The notes below the pieces were generated by a model, which worked only from the letters and a program-made list of their open reading frames with translations, was not told the origin of the DNA and ran no database searches. A DNA stretch of 64,000 nucleotides, from NCBI RefSeq assembly GCF_005930975.1, contig NZ_VBSE01000043.1, positions 62,001 through 126,000 of the forward strand, read 5' to 3'. Made by a program: the position numbers and the translations under genes. Source of the stretch: Apilactobacillus kunkeei (GTDB lineage: Bacteria; Bacillota; Bacilli; Lactobacillales; Lactobacillaceae). Positions 53,075 to 60,671 of this stretch are shown here, piece after piece. Position 1 is the stretch's first letter; each line of letters begins with the position of its first letter.

Positions 53075-54520
53075 CTATTTAGAAAAAAGAGTTTGAATAA
53101 TACTCTGCCATTTTAAGTTCTGTGGCCGTGAATTCAAGCTTTTTCTTTCTTGGACTAAATCCATCTTTTCTAATTGTAATTGTGTACTCTCACCATTACA
53201 ACAATTTTCATCGTGTTTAGAAAAAATCTCATTAAAGTATCTAAGTAAAAATGCCCGCTTGCATCCCTTTGTTTTCACATAACCCAACATCTGATTTAAT
53301 GATGTTAATAATTCGTTTCTTCTTTCATCAAATATATTAATTACTTCATTTTTAGTAAAACCTCTTTGAAAATAATAGTTGATGAGATTAGCTTTTTCGT
53401 CAAAATCATTATTTTTCAACTTATGATAGTAATTGTAAAAAAAGTTAATCATATCTTCACTTGGAATCGTGTCATCAATAAATCGATACTGCAATATTTC
53501 GTCTTTTTCTTTATACAAAATAACTGAGATACTCTGTTTACCATCCCTACCAGCTCTTCCCATTTCTTGAACATATGATTCCAAATTAGCGGGAATATGG
53601 TAATGAATAACAAACCTGATATTATCCTTATCAATTCCCATCCCAAATGCACTAGTGGCACAAATAATGTCAATTTGGTCACTAATAAACTGGTGTTGGA
53701 TCCTATATCTACTATCAGCATCCAGGTCTGCATGATAAACCTCGACATTTAAATTTGTTTTATCTTTTAACCATTCACAAACTGCATTAGCAACTTTTTT
53801 ACTAGAAAAATAAATAATTCCCGGTTTCATTAATTTATTGACTAAGTAAAGTAGATGGTTATTTTTATCCTCATTACCAGTAAATGTATCAACCGATAAT
53901 ACGATATTAGGACGATTCGTCGAATACTTAATCGTTTCCATATTAGGCAAACCAATTTTTTCTTTAATATCTAAAACAACGTCATTTGAAGCAGTAGCAG
54001 TGAGCATTAATGTAGTTGGATGATTTAAATTGATGATTATATCCTTTAAATTTAGATATTCGGGTCTAAAATCTGGTCCCCATTGATTAATACAATGAGC
54101 CTCATCTACAACAAACAAAGATATTTTAAGTTGCTTAAATGATTCTAATACATCTGAATTAGATAACATTTCAGGTGAAACATAAACATACTTGTAGTTA
54201 TTTAAATTCTTGATGACTCTTTTGCGGTCTGACCATGAAAGATTGGATGTTATCGCTACTGTTTGCTTTTCCCCTAAATATTTCATCCTATCAACTTGAT
54301 CTTGCATCAATGAAATCAACGGAGATACCACAATTACCATTCCATCAACTATCTTACCAATGTATTGATAAATAAGCGTCTTTCCGGTCCCAGTTGGTAA
54401 AACTCCTAATACATCTTTGCCATCTAGAATTGATTTGATAACCTCTTTTTGACCAGAACGAAAATCATCAAATCCAAACCAACTTTTTAGATGTCTCTTT
54501 AAATCTTCGTCACTTAACAT
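53075..54520 (-). CDS. recQ: RecQ-type ATP-dependent DNA helicase
   Basis: 481 residues, the short RecQ form without an evident HRDC domain. Helicase motifs: FRSGQKEVIKSILDGKDVLGVLPTGTGKT, VVSPLISLMQDQV, VVDEAHCINQWGPDFRPEY (DEAH), LTATAS, ATSAFGMGIDKDNIRFVIH and QEMGRAGRDG. The C-terminal part has scattered cysteines (KGCKRAFLLRYF, ENCCNGE) fitting a reduced zinc domain. It overlaps ypbB by 11 bases, the conserved ypbB-recQ pair of Firmicutes. It unwinds recombination intermediates. Confidence 0.95.
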   Translation of the reverse strand: MLSDEDLKRHLKSWFGFDDFRSGQKEVIKSILDGKDVLGVLPTGTGKTLIYQYIGKIVDGMVIVVSPLISLMQDQVDRMKYLGEKQTVAITSNLSWSDRKRVIKNLNNYKYVYVSPEMLSNSDVLESFKQLKISLFVVDEAHCINQWGPDFRPEYLNLKDIIINLNHPTTLMLTATASNDVVLDIKEKIGLPNMETIKYSTNRPNIVLSVDTFTGNEDKNNHLLYLVNKLMKPGIIYFSSKKVANAVCEWLKDKTNLNVEVYHADLDADSRYRIQHQFISDQIDIICATSAFGMGIDKDNIRFVIHYHIPANLESYVQEMGRAGRDGKQSISVILYKEKDEILQYRFIDDTIPSEDMINFFYNYYHKLKNNDFDEKANLINYYFQRGFTKNEVINIFDERRNELLTSLNQMLGYVKTKGCKRAFLLRYFNEIFSKHDENCCNGESTQLQLEKMDLVQERKSLNSRPQNLKWQSIIQTLFSK

Positions 54521-55547
54521 CTTGTTTACTCCTCAATATCTGATAAATTCTGAACTCAAAAAAATTAATATCTGTTCTTTCACTAATTTTACTAAATTGC
54601 CAACTATCAATTGGCTGATTATCAAAAGTCTGTCGTAATGTTTTTTCATCTTCAATATTAACAATTTTGGAGTAAGGGAATTTATTTTCTGGCAACCATA
54701 TTGCCATTTCTAATAAATGTTCTCTGATTGTTGATAACTTTACGTTTAAGTTATTAGCAATCTGATTTAACGTGTTGCCATTAACAAATTGTTTATATGT
54801 TTGAATTGCATGATGATTCATCTTTAAAGTCCGCACATCATGTACCAAAGGTAATAACAATTGGTCATTATCATTGATGATGTAGTTAATGAAGTCGACC
54901 CATCCATCATATTCCATGAAGAACGCCTCAACGTTTGAGACGCCCATAATATTTGCTAATTGACTATTAGTCATCCCATAGACATCATGGCCAATCATTT
55001 GTTGAGCAATGATATTAGCCTTTTTCTCATCGACTTGTGATAAGTATTGAGTTAAGTAAGTTTCTAATCGATTCACAATTTCTGATTTATTTTGAACAAA
55101 CCATCTTTTGACAATCATCGCACTCTTCATATCTGTTTTAACTGGATAATAGTTCTTATTTTGATAGCTATATTCTGAAACCGATTGAATAGCTAATAAT
55201 ATTCTTGATTTAAAATCATTAACATTATAGTCATATTGATATGATGTATTCTGTAATATGTAAAAGGATTCTTTTAAAGAATCCTTTTGGTTTTGACCTC
55301 GTGTAGTCAATTGATACTGATATTCATCAACTTGCTTCACAAAACCATTCGATATCAGATTTTTGATTGATCCGTTGATAGAATTCAGATCATATGTTTT
55401 TAGAATTGCTGAGTATTGTAAGATACCGTAACGCATTGCCCAGAAAAGTGTTGAAACGGTTCTTTTTCCATTTAACAAATTCTGAATTAATTTAATTCTT
55501 CTTGGTTGCGTCGATGATAGAAGCAATAACAGCAAATCTTTATTCAT
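54510..55547 (-). CDS. ypbB: YpbB family helix-turn-helix protein
   Basis: 345 residues, soluble and mostly helical. The C-terminal third has the helicase-accessory HTH (HTH_40) pattern: HHAIQTYKQFVNGNTLNQIANNLNVKLSTIREHLLEMAIW. The N-terminal RRIKLIQNLLNGKRTVSTLFWAMRYG is typical of YpbB. It always precedes recQ and may regulate or assist it; no direct function is known to me. It lies three bases past the ribU stop. Confidence 0.88.
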   Translation of the reverse strand: MNKDLLLLLLSSTQPRRIKLIQNLLNGKRTVSTLFWAMRYGILQYSAILKTYDLNSINGSIKNLISNGFVKQVDEYQYQLTTRGQNQKDSLKESFYILQNTSYQYDYNVNDFKSRILLAIQSVSEYSYQNKNYYPVKTDMKSAMIVKRWFVQNKSEIVNRLETYLTQYLSQVDEKKANIIAQQMIGHDVYGMTNSQLANIMGVSNVEAFFMEYDGWVDFINYIINDNDQLLLPLVHDVRTLKMNHHAIQTYKQFVNGNTLNQIANNLNVKLSTIREHLLEMAIWLPENKFPYSKIVNIEDEKTLRQTFDNQPIDSWQFSKISERTDINFFEFRIYQILRSKQDVK

Positions 55548-55550
55548 TGT

Positions 55551-56132
55551 TTATCTCTTTTCTTTATATTTTTCCCATGCATTGCTTCTGTTATATACAA
55601 TCACGAAGACAATACCAATGAATAGTCCCTTAATAAGGTTAAATGGTGCGACTGTATATAATACAGAATCCAATAGGCTAAAGCTCAATTTAAATCCTGT
55701 TAAATTGATGTATAGTGGTGTAATCACAAAATAGTTCAATACACTCATAACTAGAGTTAACATGACTGTTTCAAAAAGAACCATAATAACGTATTTAGCA
55801 TTGTTTTGAACTACTTTGTTAACCAATGTAACTGATAGCACAATTGTTAAACTAGCAATTAGTAAAGCTGAGATACCAATCAGATTAATCAAAGAAACAC
55901 CGGTAAAGACGAAGTATAGTACCGCTCTTAGCAATGCTACAATCAAACCACTACGAGTTGATAATAACACAGTTGCTAACAGAATTGGGATATCACCAAA
56001 ATCTAACTTCATGTATGGTGCCATTGGTAAGATAGGCACTGATAGATAGGTCAATAGATATGCCAATCCTCCTAAAATAGAAACCTGAACCAGGTTTTTC
56101 AAACTAAAACGACTACTTGTACTACTTAACAT
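55551..56132 (-). CDS. ribU: ECF transporter substrate-binding subunit for riboflavin (RibU)
   Basis: 193 residues with six membrane helices. The N-terminal segment LVQVSILGGLAYLLTYL carries the alanine-rich helix that contacts EcfT, and PMAPYMKLDFGDIPILLATVLL is the RibU loop and helix. It captures riboflavin and works with the shared EcfAAT module encoded elsewhere. The FMN riboswitch upstream confirms the vitamin. The ypbB and recQ genes follow almost without gaps. Confidence 0.93.
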   Translation of the reverse strand: MLSSTSSRFSLKNLVQVSILGGLAYLLTYLSVPILPMAPYMKLDFGDIPILLATVLLSTRSGLIVALLRAVLYFVFTGVSLINLIGISALLIASLTIVLSVTLVNKVVQNNAKYVIMVLFETVMLTLVMSVLNYFVITPLYINLTGFKLSFSLLDSVLYTVAPFNLIKGLFIGIVFVIVYNRSNAWEKYKEKR

Positions 56133-56165
56133 AATAAATCCTCCATATGAGGAATATCTTCAAAA

Positions 56166-56200
56166 AAAGCCCATTGATCCATCGAAGACCAATGAGCTTT
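56166..56200 (-). terminator. Expression-platform terminator of the FMN riboswitch
   Basis: AAAGCTCATTG pairs with CAATGGGCTTT on the minus strand, followed by TTTTGAAG. FMN binding should stabilise it and stop ribU transcription. Confidence 0.8.
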
Positions 56201-56217
56201 TTGCGTACTCAAAAAGA

Positions 56218-56331
56218 GATCTTCTTTATACCAGACTGTACTGTCGGCTTTGGAATTTCACCAAATCAACTATCAATCGATAGGTAGCGGGCTGTAACCG
56301 CCGGTCGGGAATCTAACCCTGCCCTGAAGAT
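56218..56331 (-). promoter_or_regulatory. FMN riboswitch (RFN element)
   Basis: All conserved blocks are present in order: ATCTTCAGGGCAGGGT, GATTCCCGACCGGCGGT, AGCCCGC, GATTTGGTGAAATTCC, AAAGCCGACAGTACAGTCTGG and AGAAGAT closing the P1 stem. It controls ribU by transcription termination. Confidence 0.97.
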
Positions 56332-56358
56332 AAACCAAATTTTATTTTTTCAAGAATG

Positions 56359-56388
56359 ATTATAGCAAAAAAGGCTTGTTTTAAACAA
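56359..56388 (-). promoter_or_regulatory. Promoter of the FMN riboswitch-ribU transcript
   Basis: TTGTTT, 18 bases, TATAAT with an upstream TGC (extended -10) on the minus strand. The -35 lies within the rluB terminator stem. Confidence 0.6.
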
Positions 56389-56393
56389 GCCTT
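56371..56393 (-). terminator. Intrinsic terminator of cvfB-xerD-ribT-scpAB-rluB
   Basis: AAGGCTTGTTT and AAACAAGCCTT form an 11-bp stem with a minimal loop, followed by TTTTGC on the minus strand, touching the rluB stop codon. The loop must open by a few pairs. Confidence 0.8.
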
Positions 56394-57119
56394 TTATTTC
56401 TTTTCAGTCATTTCGTATAACTTTTCAACTTCGAATTTCTTCAATGGACGGTAATCACCTGGTTGTAATCCCTTTAGGTTTAAGAAAGCAAAGGATTCAC
56501 GTTTCAATTTTTTAACCGGATGGCCGATGGCCTTGAACATATTCTTAACCTCATGGTTTTTACCTTCATGAATTGTTAATTGCACAACGGCAGTCTTCTT
56601 ACCATTATCGGTTTCTAAGACGTTTGTCTTGGCAGGTGCAGTCTTCTTGCCATTAATCTTAACACCTAGTCTTAGTTGTTTTAACTCGTCGTTAGTTGGA
56701 ATTCCTTCAACCTTAGCAACATACGTCTTTTCAACTTCGTACTTGGGATGAGTTAAACGATTATCCAAGTCTCCATCATTAGTCATCAGTAAAAGACCAG
56801 ATGTATCGTAGTCCAATCGACCAACTGGATAAATTCTTTGTTCAACATCTTCGAAAAAGTCTATAACAGTCTTTCGATCCTTTTCATCAGACACTGAAGT
56901 GATAATTCTTCTTGGTTTGTATAACAAGTAGTATACTGGTGCTTCCTTATTGATTGGTAAACCATCAACTTGTACTTCATCAGAAACTTTAACCTTTGTT
57001 CCTAGTTCAGTAACAACTTGACCATTTACCTTTACGCGACCGGCTAAAATAATTTCTTCTGATTTACGTCTTGAAGCTACCCCGGCTTTAGCCATTATCT
57101 TCTGTAGTCGTTCCGCCAT
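56394..57119 (-). CDS. rluB: 23S rRNA pseudouridine synthase RluB family
   Basis: 241 residues. An S4 domain (AERLQKIMAKAGVASRRKSEEII) precedes the RsuA/RluB catalytic domain with the active Asp in PVGRLDYDTSGLLLMTNDG, then KTYVAKVEG, GKNHEVKNMFKAIGHPV and the terminal LKGLQPGDYRPL. ATG 57119 has AGGAGG before it and overlaps scpB by 32 bases. The scpA-scpB-rluB order is standard. Confidence 0.95.
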   Translation of the reverse strand: MAERLQKIMAKAGVASRRKSEEIILAGRVKVNGQVVTELGTKVKVSDEVQVDGLPINKEAPVYYLLYKPRRIITSVSDEKDRKTVIDFFEDVEQRIYPVGRLDYDTSGLLLMTNDGDLDNRLTHPKYEVEKTYVAKVEGIPTNDELKQLRLGVKINGKKTAPAKTNVLETDNGKKTAVVQLTIHEGKNHEVKNMFKAIGHPVKKLKRESFAFLNLKGLQPGDYRPLKKFEVEKLYEMTEKK

Positions 57120-57648
57120 TTTCTTCCTCCTGAAGTAAAATTTCATTATCGATTTTTGGTAATTCGTTTAAGCTCTTAATTCCAAACAACTTCAAAAAGT
57201 TATCAGTTGTCGTATAAAGCTTTGGATGACCCGGTACTTTCTTGTAACCTGAAGTGGCAATTAAACTTTGTCTCAACAATCTTTGGACCGTCTTACTGCT
57301 GTTCACACCTCTAATGTCATCCACTTCAACCCTTGTAATTGGTTGATTATAAGCAATAATCGTAAGTGTTTCTAGCGCTGTTTGAGTTAAAGAAATGCTT
57401 TCGTCGCTTTGTAAATATCCCTTAATTAAGTCGTTTAGTTCTTCCTTTGTGGCAATTTGAACCTTATCAGAATATTCCATCAACGTAAACGGTGAGTCTT
57501 CGTTTTCAAAAGACTCCTTTAGTTGATTCATTAACGTTTCTAGCTCACTAGTACTTAGTTTTAATAATGTGCTTAGATTGTCGTATGTTATTCCATCTTC
57601 ACCAGATATATATATTAGGCTCTCTAGCTGCGCTAACTTACTAACCAA
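57088..57648 (-). CDS. scpB: Segregation and condensation protein ScpB
   Basis: ScpB (186 residues) dimerises and binds ScpA in the SMC-ScpAB condensin. Two winged-helix domains are seen: LESLIYISGEDGITYDNLSTLL at the N-terminus and TQTALETLTIIAYNQPITRVEVDDIRGVNSSKTVQRLL in the middle. The C-terminal tail is acidic. Start is TTG, adjacent to the scpA stop, with AAGGTG eight bases upstream. Confidence 0.95.
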   Translation of the reverse strand: MVSKLAQLESLIYISGEDGITYDNLSTLLKLSTSELETLMNQLKESFENEDSPFTLMEYSDKVQIATKEELNDLIKGYLQSDESISLTQTALETLTIIAYNQPITRVEVDDIRGVNSSKTVQRLLRQSLIATSGYKKVPGHPKLYTTTDNFLKLFGIKSLNELPKIDNEILLQEEENGGTTTEDNG

Positions 57649-58404
57649 TTACTCTTCACCTTGCTTTGCGATTTTTTCTAAAAATAGTTTGTCGTCAATT
57701 TGACCGACCTTGACCTTTTGTTCCTTAACAAGTTCTAGTAATGACAAAAATGTAGTAACTACAAATTCAACGTTACTAGTCTTATCGAATAAGGAATCAA
57801 ATTCAACCGATTTCTGTTTGGATAATCTATCCATAACATATGTTGATTGCCCTTTGACAGTGTATTCCCATTCAATCACTGAGTGTACGTATGGTTCGTT
57901 TGATTTAATCTTTTCAATAATTCGATCAAACGCTTGTTGAATTAAATCGATACTGAATTTTTCGCTATTGTTAAAATCAATCATCTCATCGACACTTGGT
58001 AAAACGGGATCAACACTGTGATATTGACTAGTCTTAGTCTCCATCTTCTTCAATACTTTTGATACTTCTTTATATTCTTGATAAATCAAAAGTTGATTTA
58101 CTAGTTCATCCCTTGGATCTTCGTAATCATCATCTTCATTGATTTCATCATTTCTAGGCAACAATAGCTTCGACTTAATTGCCATCAAATTGGATGCCAT
58201 TACGAAGTACTCACCTGCGATATTAACGTTTAGGTTTTTCATCTCAGTTAAATATTCAACATATTGTCTGGTAATCTTTTCAATTTGAATGTCATAGATA
58301 TCCATTTCAGATTGCTTGATTAGATGTAATAGTAATTCTAAGGGGCCATCAAAATCATCAATGTGAATATTTATATTGTTAGAGTTATTGAACTCTGGTT
58401 CCAT
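57649..58404 (-). CDS. scpA: Segregation and condensation protein ScpA
   Basis: ScpA (251 residues) is the kleisin bridging the SMC heads. The N-terminal INIHIDDFDGPLELLLHLIKQ and EYFVMASNLMAIKSKLLLP segments are characteristic; a linker precedes the C-terminal winged helix (VEFVVTTFLSLLELVKEQKVKV). ATG 58404 has GGGAG seven bases upstream and lies 20 bases inside ribT. A longer frame with an unconserved 17-residue extension is rejected. Confidence 0.95.
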   Translation of the reverse strand: MEPEFNNSNNINIHIDDFDGPLELLLHLIKQSEMDIYDIQIEKITRQYVEYLTEMKNLNVNIAGEYFVMASNLMAIKSKLLLPRNDEINEDDDYEDPRDELVNQLLIYQEYKEVSKVLKKMETKTSQYHSVDPVLPSVDEMIDFNNSEKFSIDLIQQAFDRIIEKIKSNEPYVHSVIEWEYTVKGQSTYVMDRLSKQKSVEFDSLFDKTSNVEFVVTTFLSLLELVKEQKVKVGQIDDKLFLEKIAKQGEE

Positions 58405-58753
58405 TACGTTTCTCCCAAATTTCACAGATTGAAGTGGTATCCATTGTTCCGACAATCTTTTTACCCATGTATAGGTTATTTAAATCATCAATCATTGAAC
58501 AACAGTTATTAATGTTCCAAGAATCTGGTGTTAAGACTACTCTTCTTAGAACTAACAAATCATTTTTTTGTTCAATTGCGACTAATCCAGCCCAATTGTC
58601 ATCTTGATTTTTCCACAAGTAAATAACACGGTTATCACTATCTTCATACCAGTTCATTTCATCTTCTAAATGATTGCCCTTATTCATGTCTGGTAATAAA
58701 GAGAGCATATCCATAGCGATTTTTTTATATTCTGTTCTATATTTTAGTAGCAT
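58385..58753 (-). CDS. ribT: RibT-like GNAT-fold protein
   Basis: 122 residues: MLLKYRTEYKKIAMDMLSLLPDM, then WYEDSDNRVIYLWKNQDDNWAGLVAIEQ, LVLRRVVLTPDSW and a short end. This fits the RibT family, a reduced acetyltransferase fold that in Bacillus lies between the riboflavin genes and scpA. The acyl-CoA loop is not clearly recognisable. The rib biosynthesis genes are absent here, but the position before scpA is kept. ATG 58753 has GGAGG eight bases upstream. Confidence 0.75.
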   Translation of the reverse strand: MLLKYRTEYKKIAMDMLSLLPDMNKGNHLEDEMNWYEDSDNRVIYLWKNQDDNWAGLVAIEQKNDLLVLRRVVLTPDSWNINNCCSMIDDLNNLYMGKKIVGTMDTTSICEIWEKRNGTRVQ

Positions 58754-58776
58754 CCCCAATTCCTCCAATCTGTGAT

Positions 58777-59664
58777 TTAAGCGTGTGGATGAAAGTCATC
58801 AAACGCCTTATTTAGATGTTCATGTGAAACATGTGTATAAATTTGAGTCGTCGAAATATCAGAGTGCCCCAATAACTCCTGTACAACTCTCAAATCAGCT
58901 CCATTTTCTAGTATATGAGTAGCAAACGAATGGCGTAAAGTATGTGGAGTAACCTTTTTCTTAATACCAGCTAAACCAACGTAGCGTTTAAGCTTTTGCC
59001 AAATGCTTTGTCTACTCAAACCAGATCCATGAGCATTTAAGAATAGATAATCACAATGTCTTCTTTTTAGCAAAAGATTGCGACTGTTTTCCATATAAGT
59101 GTATATCCATTTAATGGCTTGAGAGCCAATCGGAATAATTCTTTCCTTGTCTCCCTTACCAATAGTTTGAATAATTCCCATATCTAAATGTAAATTATCC
59201 ATCTTCAAATTAACTACTTCGCTAACACGCAATCCCGTTGCATACATGACTTCTAATATTGCCCTATCTCTAATGCCATATTTGTCATTTGTATCAGGAA
59301 CTGCCAGCAACTTATCAATTTCCTTCATCGTCAATACATCTGGTAAATGATTAGCTGATTTAGGAGTATCTACATTGACCATCGGATCTTCGATGATGAA
59401 GTGATATCTTTGTAAGTACTTAAAAAACTTTTTCATCGTTGAAACAAAACGGATTATGGAATTTCTTGCCTTTCCACAATCCTTCATGTACTTCATATAA
59501 TCTAAAATTGTCTTGGAATCAACTTTTTTAAATTCATTAATATGATTATTCTTTAAGTAATTGATAAATCCTTTAATGTCTTGATGATAGCTCTTAATCG
59601 TATTATCTGATAAACCACGTTCAATCACCAAATAATGTAAGTAGTCCTTAACTTCGGAGTCCAT
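58777..59664 (-). CDS. xerD: Tyrosine recombinase XerD
   Basis: XerD (295 residues) pairs with XerC at dif and is activated by the division translocase. The core-binding domain (DYLHYLVIERGLSDNTIKSY...FFKYLQRYHFI) is followed by a complete catalytic set: Arg in TGLRVSE, Lys in GKGDKER, HxxR in HTLRHSFA, His in LLGHSD and Tyr in TTQIYTH. The conserved ENGADLRVVQELLGHSDIS is typical of XerD. It lies 14 bases after cvfB. Confidence 0.95.
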   Translation of the reverse strand: MDSEVKDYLHYLVIERGLSDNTIKSYHQDIKGFINYLKNNHINEFKKVDSKTILDYMKYMKDCGKARNSIIRFVSTMKKFFKYLQRYHFIIEDPMVNVDTPKSANHLPDVLTMKEIDKLLAVPDTNDKYGIRDRAILEVMYATGLRVSEVVNLKMDNLHLDMGIIQTIGKGDKERIIPIGSQAIKWIYTYMENSRNLLLKRRHCDYLFLNAHGSGLSRQSIWQKLKRYVGLAGIKKKVTPHTLRHSFATHILENGADLRVVQELLGHSDISTTQIYTHVSHEHLNKAFDDFHPHA

Positions 59665-59678
59665 AATATCACCCGATT

Positions 59679-60563
59679 TTATTCAATATCAGTTTCTTTA
59701 CCTTTTTCAGTTAATAACATTTCGCCATCTTTTTGTTCAATCAGACGGTTCTTCAAAAGATTACCTACCGCACGTTTGAATTGTCCCTTACTGATACCAA
59801 AGAAAGCCTTGATATCTTCAGGGGTACTCTTGTCGGTATAAGCAATTTTTCCATTTTCTGATCTCTTCAAAACAGCAAAAATCATTTTTGAATCGTCACT
59901 AATTGCTTCGTATGCACGAGGCTTCATTGAAAGGTTCAATGTTCCATCTCGTAAAATTCCAATCACTCGTACGTCAACTTGTTGACCTAAGCGTGGTTCC
60001 ATTTCACGTTCGCTTGGATGGATAAATCCTAGTCGATAGTCATCTGTGATAACACGAGTTCCAGCTAGCTTTAATCTGTAAGTTGTCGCCTTCATGTTAC
60101 GATTTTTTAGCTTGGGATTAGCTGGGATTGAAATGCTCTTAAAGATTTCTTCGTCAGCTAATTCACCCCAAATTCGATCTTTTTTATCGATTTTCAAGGC
60201 AATCATGACTTTATCACTATGTTGAGGCCATAACTTTGTTAATTCGGGAAGATCATCGATTGATACGGCGATGTCCTTGTTAGGTAACCCGATATCAACA
60301 AAAATTCCCAATCCATACTTGCTTTGGACAACCGTTCCAAATGCATAGTGGTCCACTTGGACATCTGGAATGTTTCTTGTTATTTGCATCTTGTGATTTT
60401 CATTTTCATATGCAAATCCCTTAAAGTTACTACCAATTTTTAGCGGCTTTAATATTTCGTCCTTATCCAATAGGAATGTTGTTCCTTCAATTTGAACAAA
60501 ATAGTTTTTGTCATTTTCGTCAGTTACTTTACCAGAAACAACACGGCCTAAAAAGTTATTCAT
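59679..60563 (-). CDS. cvfB: S1 RNA-binding protein CvfB (YitL)
   Basis: 294 residues. Three S1-like folds: N-terminal GRVVSGKVTDENDKNYFVQIEG, a middle GTVVQSKYGLGIFVDIGLPNKD, and VDVRVIGILRDGTLNLSMKP. A C-terminal winged helix follows (STPEDIKAFFGISKGQFKRAVGNLLKNRLI). CvfB affects virulence-gene expression in Staphylococcus through RNA binding; its role in lactobacilli is unknown. Preceded by the pyk terminator. Confidence 0.92.
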   Translation of the reverse strand: MNNFLGRVVSGKVTDENDKNYFVQIEGTTFLLDKDEILKPLKIGSNFKGFAYENENHKMQITRNIPDVQVDHYAFGTVVQSKYGLGIFVDIGLPNKDIAVSIDDLPELTKLWPQHSDKVMIALKIDKKDRIWGELADEEIFKSISIPANPKLKNRNMKATTYRLKLAGTRVITDDYRLGFIHPSEREMEPRLGQQVDVRVIGILRDGTLNLSMKPRAYEAISDDSKMIFAVLKRSENGKIAYTDKSTPEDIKAFFGISKGQFKRAVGNLLKNRLIEQKDGEMLLTEKGKETDIE

Positions 60564-60629
60564 TAATATTCCTCATTTCGAATCGTTATATGTCAATTCT
60601 ACACTAATTTACATAATATTTCGATAAAA

Positions 60630-60660
60630 AAAGAGGATGCATTTAAAATGCATCCTCTTT
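60630..60660 (-). terminator. Intrinsic terminator of pyk
   Basis: AAAGAGGATGCAT and ATGCATCCTCTTT pair around a TTTAA loop, followed by TTTTATCG on the minus strand, 12 bases past the pyk stop. A strong structure. Confidence 0.9.
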
Positions 60661-60671
60661 TCGAGTAAATA

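Noticed and set aside
46477-59664. Three tyrosine-recombinase-related genes as evidence of an integrated phage or genomic island
   Set aside because: xerC and xerD have housekeeping neighbours and full Xer signatures. The third is a degenerate, solitary gene. No phage genes, tRNA-linked direct repeats or composition change were seen.
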